35,122 bases of DNA. It comes from Mnemiopsis leidyi (lineage: Eukaryota; Ctenophora; Tentaculata; Lobata; Bolinopsidae). Made by a program: the position numbers and the translations under genes. The stretch covers positions 269,611-304,732 of the forward strand of contig JH152693.1 in assembly GCA_000226015.1 (NCBI GenBank), read 5' to 3'. A model generated the notes under the pieces. The model was not told the DNA's origin. It worked only from the letters and a program-made list of their open reading frames with translations, and searched no databases. Within the stretch, counting starts at the first letter, position 1, and the number at the start of each line of letters is the position of its first letter. Positions 10,826 through 24,031 of the stretch are shown one piece after another.

Positions 10826-13800
10826 CGAATGTCATGAGCGATAAGATAAAGCTCAACAAACATTGTGAATGCACTTAAGACCTTCGAGGCCATTCATTGG
10901 GTAAGGCACAAACAAAAGAACAAAGGTAAAATTTTATCCCAAAAAATTACGGCACAAACATTGATCATAAGCCCCCACGCCTCGGCCCCTTAAATTTCCA
11001 AGCAAATGCTATTTGCTTTTATTTAACGGTGCTTCTGATCGTAATCTCTATCTCCTATACCTGTCTCCACATCCCTCTCCAGTACTAAGGTAGTCGGTAC
11101 TGACGGTCGGCGATCCGCCGATCCGCCGCCAAACCAATCTTTGGGACAGATACAGCGGAATGCAAAGTTGATTCTATGTTGACTGTGTGATGTCGTATCA
11201 TGAAGATATATCAAGAGACGACAGGATCCGTCAAACTCATTGGTCAGGGATACATATACTGGGAATATCCGGTACTGCAGATTATAGGAAGAAGGCGAAC
11301 AATGAAGTTAGTGGTCGAGACTCAGGAGAAGGTTGGTTAACGTTTACAAGCATTTTTATCGCCGGTTAAATAAATTTACAGGTTAAGTTCCAACTTCGTA
11401 GACAGATCATCGAGTTTTTATATTACCTCTGTTATCGTAACTTCATTGCGGCTACATTTATTGCTCAGTTCCAGGTGCATATGGAGTGCAAATGACTCTT
11501 TTCAAAAGTCTGGCGTATCAGGTCATATTTTTAGGGCGATCACTACATTCTGTCAGGTAACCCATGCAGGAGCTTACAAGATAAATCTTATTCGCAGCTT
11601 AAACAGTATTATATGATGAATTGGATAACAGGGAAGACCAGAGAGGGAAAAATGAAGCCGATAAGAAAGAAGAGTAGGAAAACGTTTTTCAGGGATAGGA
11701 GGCGCGGTGTTTTATACTCTAATACTAATAGTATTCGAGTATCATAGTATAGTATTTTAGTACTATAGTACTATATAGAATTATGGTTATATCAATGCAT
11801 ATTCTCATATTGCATAATATCAACAAAACATAGATCTCTCTACGTAGTTCTGTATTCTTGTATTAGTGCAGTTGTGGTTAGTCATGAAACATCCCACCGA
11901 TAGCTAAAAGTAAAACATCAAATATGTCGCTCAATGAAAGATGCAGCCACGTAGGCAGATATTTGAAGTGACTTCTCTTGTAAGATCATTGTATTATGAA
12001 GGGCCGAATTATGCTTAAAAGAACATATGCGCTTAAAAAGAAACAAAGTTATCGCCAGGCCAGCTAGGCCACATCTGGCAAGTACCTGGATTGTTACTAA
12101 CTTGCGTATTGAGAATTTTTAGACTATGAATCTTGAATTCTTGGCAAATATAAAACGATCGATCAACAAATCTATCGAGTAACTGCCAACTCCAGTCTTC
12201 AAATGTGTCGACTGTTTTCTTGACCACTTGCCGGATATAAAAACAGCTGGCGGATTGAAATGGAGGTCGACTAGTTCTCTGATTAAATGCTCAAAATACA
12301 TTTAAAATAAGCTGCTCAAGTTACTGAACCACGTTGAAAACAAACAATACTTAATACATTTGCAGCGAGTAATCGATTGGGCTGTCTTTTCGGTAAATGG
12401 TATCATTGCCAACGAAGGATTCGAAAATTGTCGGATATAAAACTTTAATTCCTAAACAAGGACAGAAGTTATACAATAGTATTGTCTCTACAACACAAAA
12501 ATATTATTAGTTTTAAGGTTAAAGTAAGATGTCTTATATCATCTGTGCAGCATATCATATATTCCAACAATTAATGGTTGCGTCAGTTATTGAGATACTA
12601 CTTATATTAAAGTATTAATTAAAGTATTAATTAAAAGCAGCTTCACGTATTAAGGCAATAATATGAAGTAATCGCGCAATATTATTGTCATAATAGCATT
12701 AGGCAATAGGCATTTGCCTAACACAAATTCTTTAATGTTATTTGTTATTAGTTTATTAATATTTCTAGAATTGTTGATCTTAAGATATGATATAAGGAGG
12801 CAATGCACTTTACACACAGCTGCCGCAAGCGCAGAGTTGGACCGTGGAAACGTCTACCGTGGAAACAGAGCGACGGAAGTAGAAAGTAAACTTGGAATTT
12901 CTAAATTGCTGTGATTGATTTTGTAATTTTGAATCACTTAAACCAATTGATAAAGCAATAACGATCAATTACTAATCAGTGTAAACTATTAAGGGGGCCT
13001 CCGAGGGTGGGATTGCCGATTGGCCGATTGCGATCTCGCGGTCATTTCTGTAGATCAAAGGCCTTATAATTACTAAAGTTACCGTTACATGTATCAAAAA
13101 CTAAAATGATGTTATAGCTTCAAATAAAAACACCAATATCAATTACCTAATTATCCTAATATCAATATCACTGCACCAAATTTCTTTACTGGCCATTCCG
13201 CGTGCCAAACCAAATGTGATCTGGTTCATTTCCACGCAGTGACTAACTTCGGCGCTAACAAAGCCCTGTTTGTTAGGATGCCGCACGGCGCACCTCATCT
13301 GATTATCAAGAAATAAAAGGCTGAACAGTGAACATATTGGGTCTGGGGAACTCAAATCTTTGTTATAAATGGATAGATCGACAAAGGAACTACCCAACAA
13401 GGTATTGAGCACAACGGGACCAAGTGTCGGCGCGGCACGGTCACTGACCTGGTCATTTTGAGAGAGATCCTTCGGAGGAGTTATAACAAGCCACGATCAT
13501 TGGACAAGAATACTAAATAAATGCATATTCTTCACTGAATACCTCGATTCTATGATTTACCGACGGTCTCGTGATACAGGTATACATGCTTGTAAAGGGA
13601 ACGAGGTCGAATTAGAATTGAGATGGTGCATTTCAGTAATATTATGAAAGAGAGCAAGTTGATTATTAAAGACAACGTTAACTTCAACAATATCAGCGAT
13701 TGCGGATTGACGAAATGATTTGATAATAATCACCAAATCACACCTTCAATTATAGATATACAGTATCTAGTAGTAAACGTCAGATTAATTTGCAAACAAG

Positions 13801-14552
13801 CTTAACTCATCTAATTCGATGCCCTTATTTGATTACAACTAGTGAGCTCGACCGTTGACAAACGTATCACCAACTAATCCCAAACCGCAAACAGCGAATT
13901 AATTAAGTGAGATTAATTCAAAAATTTGCAGTTCTTGTGCCTATGTATTCTAACTTTTTACAGGGCTTTAAAGTGGCTTTAAAGTCTAATTAAAATGTGG
14001 ATGCTGATTCTGAGTGGCTTAAATAATTAATTATACTTATAGTCTAACTTCTATACAGCCAACTTTCAGCACCATGGAACAGTGAATCTGGAATCATAAA
14101 CAAGCGAATTAATTCAGTTTGCCTGGACGTCGCCTAATGACTGCGTCGAGCGGTATAATAAAATTCTATAATTCAAACAACATCTAATAGAATATAAACT
14201 CACGGAACATTTTAAGTGCCTCTAAATTGAGAATTTTCTTAACACAATGCTTAATCCAACAACTAAATTGAATAATCCTTGTTATGTCGAAATGAACTAT
14301 GCCGGTCAAAAATCGCTAAATAATTCTAAAAACGACCATGCGGCACGGTAATTTCATGGACAATCAAAAACTGTCTTTTTAGCTTTAACGTTACTAGAAA
14401 GCGCTGTTGTTGTAGTACTTATACTTTAAGCAGGATATCTATACCTAAGTCGTCAAGAATAGTTCTTTATGTCAAGAAAGGTTGATAAATTCTATCAGGG
14501 CTAAACTATACTACATTCGCCCCACGACAATTTCTTATTAAATCGAAACATT

Positions 14553-14650
14553 CGCATGTTGCATTGAACTTTTATTTTAAACAAATGACAACTATGCACT
14601 CCACCCTGACACACATAGTTGTCATTTATCTAAAATAAAAGCAACATTCG
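14553..14650. repeat. Foldback (hairpin) element
   Basis: The left arm is 14553-14596, the right arm 14614-14650, and the loop 17 bases. The reverse complement of the right arm matches the left arm except for three substitutions and a seven-base insertion (ATTGAAC) in the left arm. The inner arm sequence is AAATGACAACTATG. It lies about 60 bases upstream of the LINE remnant. It could be a small MITE or a foldback formed by inverted duplication. Confidence 0.75.
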
Positions 14651-14713
14651 AACCACAGTCTCAAGGCGGGCCGATCACCAATCAGCCACGACGACTGGTA
14701 ACATATTTTAAAC

Positions 14714-15216
14714 GTGATATATAAGATCTGGCTACAAGGCAGAAAAATATCACTTAAAAGAAAACTACTTATCTATGAAGCTCAAGTTGTTTCTGTTATT
14801 ATGTATGGATCCTGCTCTTGGGCGGCACCAAAACACATTTTCGAAAAACTTAACATTTGTCACAGACATCACCTTAGGTCAATACTCAACGTCAGATGGC
14901 CACACTGCATGTCAAACAAGACCCTCTACAAGACATGTGAAGTTATACCATTGACTGATAGCTAGTTGACCTTGCCAGATGGACAATGTTAGGGCATGTG
15001 TTGCGGTTGCCAGAAAACAGTCCAGCAGCTGTAGCACTAACTTATTCCGTTGATGGGTGTCAATCTAAGCCAAGACTAGGAAGACACCAGATAAATTTAT
15101 TTAACACTATCAAGACCGATCTTAGCAATAGAGGCTTTAATTTAGAAAATTTAAATGATATGTATATGCTTAGAGATATTGCTAAGACACGAACAAAGTG
15201 GAAAGAATTGTTTTAA
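14714..15216 (+). mobile_element. Decayed LINE (non-LTR retrotransposon), 3' end of the ORF2 C-terminal region
   Basis: Two open stretches in different frames (14714-14965 and the frame reaching 14986-15216) continue one another across a frame change near 14960. Together they match the C-terminal region after the reverse transcriptase domain of LINE ORF2. Landmarks are KRKLLIYEAQVVSVIMYGSC, LRSILNVRWP, SNKTLYKTCEVIPLTD and RWTMLGHVLRLPENSPA. The endonuclease and the polymerase core are absent, so this is a 5'-truncated dead copy, as is usual for LINEs. A run of AT dinucleotides at about 15285-15301 may be its microsatellite-like 3' tail. The general type is CR1/Jockey-like; the exact clade is uncertain. 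Confidence 0.8.
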
Positions 15217-17147
15217 GTTTGTCATGCACTGACCAGATATTGAAGATGCTCCCTAGAGCTATTCAACGTTTGTTATACAGTTTGATATATATATATATAT
15301 CACTCGAATAAATGGCAGACCGAGGCACAGCTATAACCAAAAATGTTCACGTTGACTTGGAGTTGAAACAATCATGGTTTAGTTTGCCGACACAAAAGAT
15401 ATCAAACCAACAAATAATCGCCGCTGCTAGTAGTGAAGTAGATTGGAATCTGTTTGGAACAAACAAAAGAAGCTGATAAGATTGAGTTGGTTAATTATAT
15501 GGGTCGTCCTAAACTCTGTTTTAAGCTGGCAGTCCATTTATTCTAAATGTCTTTTCGTTGGCTATCAAGGTCAAATTTGTTTGTTGACAATAGTTCAATA
15601 GTTTCGGAGGTAGGTAATTATGCAACATCTAAAATTTGTTACTCGTGATATTCAAAACTAATTATCATCTACTTGTGCCAAGTTACTTGTTGATATAAAT
15701 ATTCAAAACGTACCAAGTCCGAAATAAAAGAGTTTCAAGAAGGACACTTGAAAAAAATTTATCCTAGAACTAGAAAAGTTATCCTAGAACTAGAAAATGA
15801 TTCTTATTCGCGTAGCCAAGTCAATATCTATTATCTGGTGACTCGTAAGATCGAGAGAAAGAGCGTTCTAAAGAAGTTACGTCCAACCTATTCCCGAATC
15901 TAAACGTGACCATTTATATCGATAAATTCTTGGAGAGAAAAAGGCAAGACTACAACAATTAGCCGCAAATCATTCCTTGCTCCAGTGCCAGGTGATATAA
16001 TTTTTAAATCGAATCGGCTGTACTTTTCTGCCTGAGCGATAACGCAGCTCTCGAAAAAAGCTCGAAAAAAGGACAAAACGAACGAAAGAGAAGCTAAATG
16101 TGAAGAAGGTGGAGTATAATTGCGGGTTGCGGGGAAAGTGACACTGTTGTGTTTGGTCATGCAGTTCGGCGGTACTGCAGCTGTTACCAGGAAACTTCAG
16201 GTCATGTAGACTGCAGAGCTGCTCTACCAGACAGACGTATACATTGTGGTGCACGGTTTCTTGCTTCAACCGTAATTGGAAATGTTGGGGGGAATTGACA
16301 TGGCGAAAACTGTGCCCGATTATCTGTCAAAGTTACATTTTGTATTAAGGTAATACTAAATTTTTTTATGCTAATCATAGATAATAGATTTGGTTGAAGC
16401 TTTTTGATTGCCAACCATATGAGAAGTATTATTTCAGAGAAACTAATCACAATAATTGTTTGTAAAAAATAAGCACTTTTCCAAAATATCTTTCCATATT
16501 ATTCTGCTATCGGAGCAAGACAGATCTTTAATTGAGACTAGTATGATCGAGCTAAATGTTCAATGTTCATGAGACATCAGACATCGGACAAAGGACCGCT
16601 GTCAACAAGAAAAGAGTAAGACCTTGCAGACGCAGCCCGGGATAGGTACCCTCAGATTACAAACACAATTACACTAGCTTGCAGACATATCCATACACAG
16701 TTTCCTTCCTGGGATACTGGATTTGCAACTCTACTGAGACCCGATCAGAATGTTGAGTGCGGACTATATCAACAAAGATGTTAGTAAATGAATTCAATAT
16801 TAACTATCGATAATGACTGTACGATTATTAAATCTTCGTAGTTTCCTATCTTATCAGGAAGAACAAAATACAAAGATAATCACATAATGACCTCATAAAG
16901 TAAAATAAACAGTACCACGTGACCCATGTTTGCTATGGACAACTGTGTCATACTTTAATTACCGAGCCAACTCTCCTAATTGTTGCTGTTTACATAATTA
17001 GCTTTACGTTATAAAGGTTCTCCACTATACCACTTATTATACTAGTACTACATAGATTTGTACTGTATAGATTCATACAAAGATAAATATAGAATTCTGC
17101 CGGAAAGTGCACATTCATGTGTTATATAAATTATTATATATATTTTT
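15217..17147. other. Intergenic sequence
   Basis: No supported gene. Overlapping minus-strand open frames at 15900-16450 (82-99 codons) lack domains and splice context. Short repeats only. Confidence 0.5.
15759..15797. repeat. 20-base direct repeat, two copies
   Basis: TTATCCTAGAACTAGAAAA occurs twice in tandem, separated by one G. Confidence 0.8.
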
Positions 17148-17206
17148 TACGTGAAAAGATAGACGCACTACCTTAGTTCAAAGTAGTGCGTTTATCTTGT
17201 CACGTA
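17148..17206. repeat. Hairpin with 23-base arms
   Basis: Arms 17148-17170 and 17184-17206 are reverse complements with two mismatches around a 13-base loop. Each end is TACGTG/CACGTA. The hairpin sits in very AT-rich DNA about 140 bases before the minisatellite next to the gap. Confidence 0.75.
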
Positions 17207-17345
17207 TAATGCTCCAGGATTTTGTTGAGCACTTTAGTTTGCAATCTTCCTATTGAAACTACATAATTTGATATATAAAAACTATTATTTACCGCGTGAT
17301 GCTATTATACCGGTTGAGTAAAACGTGGTATTTGCACATTGTTGT

Positions 17346-17456
17346 CGTATTACATCACCCTTTTTCGTATTACATCACACTTATGGCCGTATTACATCAC
17401 CCTTTTTCGTATTACATCACCCTTTTTCGTATTACATCACCGTATTACATCACCCT
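17346..17456. repeat. 20-base minisatellite running into the gap
   Basis: Six copies of CGTATTACATCACCCTTTTT start at 17346, 17366, 17388, 17408, 17428 and 17441. One copy is lengthened (CACACTTATGGC) and one is shortened to 13 bases. The array is cut off by the run of N, so its true length is unknown. Frames read across the array and the gap are artefacts. Confidence 0.9.
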
Positions 17457-18032
17457 NNNNNNNNNNNNNNNNNNNNNNNNNNNNNNNNNNNNNNNNNNNN
17501 NNNNNNNNNNNNNNNNNNNNNNNNNNNNNNNNNNNNNNNNNNNNNNNNNNNNNNNNNNNNNNNNNNNNNNNNNNNNNNNNNNNNNNNNNNNNNNNNNNNN
17601 NNNNNNNNNNNNNNNNNNNNNNNNNNNNNNNNNNNNNNNNNNNNNNNNNNNNNNNNNNNNNNNNNNNNNNNNNNNNNNNNNNNNNNNNNNNNNNNNNNNN
17701 NNNNNNNNNNNNNNNNNNNNNNNNNNNNNNNNNNNNNNNNNNNNNNNNNNNNNNNNNNNNNNNNNNNNNNNNNNNNNNNNNNNNNNNNNNNNNNNNNNNN
17801 NNNNNNNNNNNNNNNNNNNNNNNNNNNNNNNNNNNNNNNNNNNNNNNNNNNNNNNNNNNNNNNNNNNNNNNNNNNNNNNNNNNNNNNNNNNNNNNNNNNN
17901 NNNNNNNNNNNNNNNNNNNNNNNNNNNNNNNNNNNNNNNNNNNNNNNNNNNNNNNNNNNNNNNNNNNNNNNNNNNNNNNNNNNNNNNNNNNNNNNNNNNN
18001 NNNNNNNNNNNNNNNNNNNNNNNNNNNNNNNN
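17457..18032. other. Assembly gap (576 N)
   Basis: Unknown bases. The gap has a minisatellite on its left and a 116-base duplication on its right, so repeats are the likely cause. The real length may differ from 576. Confidence 0.98.
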
Positions 18033-18204
18033 TTACTACCCGCACTGCCTGCTAATTTTACTTCCTAGATAATATCGTTACATGACTCTGAGGCCTGCTC
18101 AAAATTAGTAATACGCGAGAGAACGTCCTTTTTCCTTGTTATCATTAGCAACTGCCCGCACTATCTGCAAATTTTACTTGGTAAATAATATCGTTACATA
18201 ACTC
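18033..18204. repeat. 116-base spaced direct duplication beside the gap
   Basis: A segment of about 50 bases starting at about 18036 (ACTACCCGCACTGCCTGC...) recurs at about 18152 (ACTGCCCGCACTATCTGC...). Both copies end in TAATATCGTTACATRACTC. The first copy abuts the gap, so more copies may be hidden in it. The end of the second copy forms the left arm of the three-hairpin element. Confidence 0.75.
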
Positions 18205-18365
18205 ATAAGTGCAAAGTAACAACATGTTTTTAACTCGGGCTCCGCCCTCGTTAAAAACATATCATTATTCAACTCAGCCTTCGGCTTCGATGAATAATGA
18301 GATTTACGCCACTCGCTACGCTCGAGGCGTAAATCATGTTACTTCACACTTACTCGTTATGTAAC
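18193..18365. repeat. Compound foldback: three adjacent hairpins inside an outer stem
   Basis: The outer arms are 18193-18226 (GTTACATAAC...) and 18335-18365 (...GTTATGTAAC), with ten perfect terminal pairs and further pairing inward. Inside lie three perfect stems: ATGTTTTTAAC 18224-18234 with 18250-18260, TCATTATTCA 18262-18271 with 18291-18300, and GATTTACGCC 18301-18310 with 18326-18335. Stems 1 and 2 are one base apart; stems 2 and 3 abut. The three loops are GC-rich and alike, each opening with ACTC and each holding its own small inverted repeat (GGGC-TCC-GCCC, AGCC-TTC-GGCT, GC-TAC-GC). On one strand this folds into a cloverleaf-like four-way junction. It may be a foldback or MITE-like mobile element or a structured regulatory site. 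No coding sequence is present. Confidence 0.85.
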
Positions 18366-19298
18366 TTCATATTATATCATAGTGTATATAGTAAACAGTG
18401 TAGAGAGCAGAAAATTAATTGAATCGCAATTTCAAAGTTTTATTAGTACAATGAATGCAGGTAGGCAACTAATTTCGACTTAAAACCCCTAATGATTTGA
18501 AACGAACTAGAAAATTTCCTATCAAAGTAAATTTGAGACCTTTTATGTACCCACTTAGTGAAATTTAAAACAATAAACCGAAAATTAAAAGACAAGTGGA
18601 CTTTACACGCAACTCTAAATAAACTTCTAAAAATCAAAACTCAAAAGTGATACCCTCTTGGAAGTAAAAAACAAATAGCCAAGCTAGTAGCCTTGCATGC
18701 ATTTAAGTCATTTATAAATGGTCTAGTTGCAGTCGTGACACGATGATTCCTAAAAACGATAATGGTTGATTGCACGGTCTGTTAGCAGCGCACAACAAAG
18801 CTACCTCATCTCCGGAATCAGTTTCAAAATTCGGCTCTGCAAAGCTGATCTAGCTAGGCTGACAGACAGTAAACAAATTTTTAACTGTCTCAGACAGTTA
18901 ATTCCTTATTTAAATGAACTGGCAAGCCATGCAGCTTGCTCAGCTGACTAACAATCGCAATTTACGTGTTTTAAGAACAAGTACGGAGGCGAAACCTAGC
19001 TATCATTAAATTTGTCCAATACCTCAATTGTCTGAATTATTGAAGCACTTGAGCGTTCATTTCAACAAAACAGGCTGGCTTCTTAACTAAGGCACTGCAG
19101 GCCGCTTATCATCTCGTTATCGTCATTTTTCGAGTGGTTTTTCAGAGTCTGGTCCAACTTCGAGAAACCTGACGGTCAGCCCAAACTATTTCAACATTGC
19201 CGATACCGCCAACTTAAAAAATTAGGCTTTATCCCAAAAAATGGAATAAGCTTCATAGGACATCCGAAGCAAGTTAGAAGACTAGTGTGTTAAATCTC

Positions 19299-19372
19299 AA
19301 GACAGTTCACTTCATTTTTCCTGAATCCATTAATTAAGACAGTTCACTTCATTTTTCCTGAATCCATTAATT
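19299..19372. repeat. Perfect 37-base tandem duplication
   Basis: 19299-19335 and 19336-19372 are identical (each begins AAGACAGTTCACTTC and ends CCATTAATT). Identity implies a recent duplication or an assembly artefact. Confidence 0.9.
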
Positions 19373-22300
19373 TATAACTTAGCATAACTGAATTTATAAT
19401 AAAATTTCGTACAAATTCAACTAAACATGGTCAATAAAAGCAAAAAAGCGACAAAAAGTATTTAAACTAAATCGAACTTCGTATCAAATAGGACTATTGG
19501 AAAGGTAATCATGATTTCCTTTTCAAAACATATATAACACCTGTCAGCGAGTGTAATATCTCTTAAAATATGCAGGTCAGCGTCTAATTTATCGAAGAAA
19601 AACTGCTGTGTACCCCTTCTTGAAATACTCATTTCGAGCAACTGTTCGGATAAACAGAAGCCAAGAGGACGAGTGCTACAAAGGATTTCCAAGATTAAGA
19701 ATCTTCAATCTAGATGAACTGAAAAAGAAGCTTAAAACTTTCAAAGTAAATTCCAATAAAGTAGATTGTTAGAAAGAGCTGAGAGGTGTCATTCAGTCCT
19801 ACGATACGACCTAAAGGTCAACATTTATAATTATTTCTGATACGACTAGTGACGACAAATAAAACTGTCGTTGATCAAAGACTTGTTTATCAGTTTAGCT
19901 ACGATCTCGTCAGATAGTTACTCCAGCTGGTAAACACGAGGCTTTTTTCCTACCCTCATTCTCACGACAAGTTCCATCTATGTACTAGTAATACTAAATT
20001 TGACAGCATTAATTTTTGCTGTAGTCAACAAATGATTGGATGCTACCACATCATGGTTACTTAACTCTAAACATTGAATTTGATATTAAAGACGCCGAAA
20101 GAAAATCTAAGAAGGTGTTACGAAAAGTACTCAAGTAAGAGTTGGGGGCAGAGACATGAGGTAATACTTAATTAAACCAATGGAATATAAGTGCTGGGAC
20201 CGATTTATATATGTTTAGATATGATATAAGTAGAATATTCCTAGTATCTACAAATCAATCGTTCACTTACTGCTTTACTGTAAAAACAGCTTGAGCTAGT
20301 GGACTGACGTTATAGCAAGAATTATTTGCGTGAACGAAACAAGCTGTCCCGTAATACAGCGAGCTTAGCAATCATCGTTTTCGATTTGTCTGGAGTTGAC
20401 ATATTACAGCCTGAGTCGGAGCGCAGTGAAAATGGCTTCGAATCACTTACAAGAACCTCGGAGCGAGATTAATTCAACAGCTTGGTGGGGAAAGTACGGT
20501 TGATGTGGTTTACCTGAACAGCTAAGAGTTTATCTTCCGTTTATAGACTTAGAATTTAAGTTAGATGAAAATTTTTTGACGTTATCTCATAATTGCTAGT
20601 TGAAACTTGTCAGATGAAATGTCCAAAAATTTATAATCGAAAGCAAAACCAAATTTGGAAGTCGAGGACAGAATGACGAGAGAAACTTGACATATTGGTA
20701 AATACTTATAAACGAAAGTTGATTCGAGATAAATGATCAAACATCATTAAACGATCCTGTTTAACAAATAATGGCATGACGTGTTAAAAACTGTTTTCAA
20801 CAGAATAATGCACTCCATTACTCTTACATAAGAACTTTAGTAATAGAACTATTGATTGATAATTATGGATTGATACATACAATCTTTAATACAATTTCTG
20901 TTCAACAAAAACATCAACGTAAACTGATAAAGCTTACATTTTCAGAAGACGTTAAACTTGATTTCAATATGAACCATGTGAGCCCATTTGGCCTACGTGA
21001 ACCGTAAGGGCAGAACTAATAAAAATGGAATATCAAGAAATAAGATTTCAAAATTTTGAAAATTTCCGACTCCTTCCCACAAATTCTGACTTCCATTAAA
21101 ATTAATCTGACTTCTATTAATTATCCAAGTGAGCAATTCATCATTCTTAGTGCTCGAACAGTAGCACAACAAATAATTCTCCTGTGTAATGAACCGGGAA
21201 ATATTGCAGCAAGGAAACATAATAACAGTTCTGAGTCAGATCTTTTCTGCCTACCAGCAAAACGGTGATTGGATAATTTGATAGAGAATAGGCTTCCCAT
21301 TTCCAATCAAGCATGGAATTGCGCAATTTTCTAGGTTTACCACTTTTTCAGTGTTGCTCAATTGAAAACAGCGATTCCATGAAGTGAAATAATAAAGCTC
21401 AATGGCAAAACGTCAATAGGGTATCTTAAACACCAAAGTTGTGAATTGCCGAATTACCATAAAAATCGACAAGTACAACTATCTTGCTTCAAGCGGTTAA
21501 TTTAGAAATCTAACAAATTAGACATTCATATTTTGGCTTCCCGCGTAATTTTGAGCTCAGGCCGCGGTCCTCATCTACTTAATTTTTTTACTTAATTTAC
21601 AAAATTTAGTTAAGTCGCCTTTGACTTCGAGTAAAGTCGTTGTATTATGTTAAGTAGAGCGATTGGGGATCAGAAGACTTTCTCCAGGTCCTTTTTTTCG
21701 AATAACCTGGAGTCTGGACTACCAGGAGTGTGCATGAGTTATCAATTTAAGGGTAGATATGGCAGTATTTGATAAGTTTAAAATATTGCCAACCAGACAC
21801 TGATTTCTACTTTCTCTTAAGCTACAAAAGTTTGGATAGCTAATTCGTCACAGATTTTTGTAACAGATTTCACAGAACTTCTAATGCATCGTAGACGAAT
21901 ATCCAAGTGTACGAGCTGTGACTGGCTTCAAAGCGATTCAAAATTTGGACAGCGGTGCTTGCTTACTCACCTAATTGCGAGCAGTGAACACTAACCAGCT
22001 ACCAAGTCGCTCAGCATTTGTGAATAGGCCGCAAAAATTATTCAAAATGGGCCCTAAAATTTCATGTTAAACTGGTAATCGGTCTGATTAGGTGAGAACT
22101 AAAGAAATAAAGGTGCGAGTGTGTATAACCGAAGGGACGGCGACAACTTAATAGAACCTGCTGATTGGTTATTCGGTTAGTTGTCGGTCAAACGGTAATT
22201 TCAGAATTGCTGTCAAACGGTTATTTCAGACCGATTGCTGACAGAGAGTTTTCATGATACATTATCTTGTGAAACTTCTGTCAACTATCGTTAATGAATT

Positions 22301-23987
22301 ATTTTCGCAGCTTAAGTCATTGGGCCAACTTGTTTAGGCCAAATTTGATCCGCGAATAGACAACTCTAATGACATTGAACATGCCCCAAACAAATTATTA
22401 GCGTCCAAAAAATGAAAATATGGTACAATTCTTTAATGCATATATTCAAGAGGGGAGATGATTGTTGAGGAAAGTGGGGAACGAGAGACTGAATAATACA
22501 TATTTGCATCGAAATTCGAACCGTCTCGTTATATCTTTACAGCTTTGATGACACAGCAGGAGTTCAATGAGGTTGACTAAAAACTGTAAACAATGAACTA
22601 GGAGTGAAGCAATTATCGTCTATCGTAATTCGTTAAGTCACACTCACAATAATGGTCTGTGAAGCTCAAATTATGATTTAATTAGTCGTGTATCACGACT
22701 TTAACGGTGTACAAGGTAGGGAAGTTAACATCTCATGGGAGATAGTACAACTTGTCACGTGACAGTTATAAAGTTCTTTTAACTTTCCAGCCCTACTCGA
22801 TAAGAACATGTGAATACGTGGGTTGGAGTAGGAACCGTTGTCTAAGGATATCAAGCTTTTAACCAACCAATTTCAAATGACCAATTTTAAATAAAATTCC
22901 AAAATGAAATATTTACATCATTTTTTATTTAAAACAGGGAATGCGTGTCTGGAATTTATCTGCTGGACCTGATATGTGTTAGCACGTGAAGCCCGCGACA
23001 GAAGGTTGTCAACAAAAAATTGTTAATGAGTTTTTCGTTGACTTTAATTTCACATCTGCTTGTCCAGCCTCAGTTTTAAGGAATACCGAGCATTGAAGCT
23101 ACTTGGCCCCAGGAGCCGTATTGATAGCAACGCTTGCACTTACTTGAAACTTTTCGCTGAAAAATTACATTAATCCCGTAAATGTAATAATAAACAAAAA
23201 CCTCATATTTCCTAAAAACAATAAAAATTACCGCCAAGCCCCCAATTATCGGATGGCTTTGGGTCTTGGTTTACTTTGGTATTATTGTGCTTATCTTAAT
23301 TATCAAATGTTGAATTTGGATTTTGATTCTACATAGTATCGTATTTTATCACATTTTGGATAGAAAACCCTCAAATTAGTCCTTGTACTCGTGGCGATCA
23401 GTAAACCGATTAGCAGCATGCTTTGGAGAAAGAAGAAAAAGAAACATAAAATGCTTAAAAACTGAAAATTTACTTCTTTGCTTACTATCCCTCAATGGTT
23501 ATAATACACTTCAGTAAGATTCTACGCTAATTTTTAAAGCAATCTTGCACTTCAAATCTGGATTTGAAGCTAACAAATAATAACCAATTTGTGGGTACAT
23601 CTAGAATGGTGACATTGCTTAAATAATACTGCATGTCCGTCGTCCGAGTTACCGCAACGTATATTGAATATAATGAAGCTAAATACTTGCAGAATGTAGA
23701 CATAATTCTAACAATGCAGACAAGACATAACCACTGGTTAAACATAGGCTCGGAGCTCCGAATTGTATTGATATACAGAGATCGAGGGCGGCGCGGTTGT
23801 CAAATTGTAAGGTAATAACATACGGAACACTATTGACTATCCAATATACAGGACAAGCTTAGGAGTTATAATTAACTCACGGATTTATATATATATGCAG
23901 TCCTTCGAGATGGTGAATCCAGACAACCAGACGTTGATTAAATGTGACATATGATGCACCTTTACAACCCAGCAACATTTTTATGTG

Positions 23988-24031
23988 AATCACAGGATAA
24001 TCACACGATAATCACACGATAATCACACGAT
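23988..24031. repeat. 11-base tandem repeat, four copies
   Basis: AATCACACGAT occurs at 23999, 24010 and 24021, and a variant copy AATCACAGGAT at 23988. Confidence 0.85.

Larger units (their letters stand above)
7640..14552. other. Gene-poor stretch upstream of the receptor
   Basis: I see no supported gene in this stretch of nearly 7 kb. Open frames reach 89 codons (13143-13412, minus) but none shows a domain or flanking splice signals I trust. The receptor promoter should lie just above 7640; I see no clear element. Short duplications and one small inverted repeat are listed separately. Confidence 0.5.

Noticed and set aside
13143-13412. An 89-codon minus-strand open frame.
   Set aside because: No domain, composition like non-coding DNA, and no supporting splice or poly(A) signals.
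17296-18072. Several long open frames across the run of N.
   Set aside because: They exist only because unknown bases carry no stop codons. The flanking readable part is a minisatellite.
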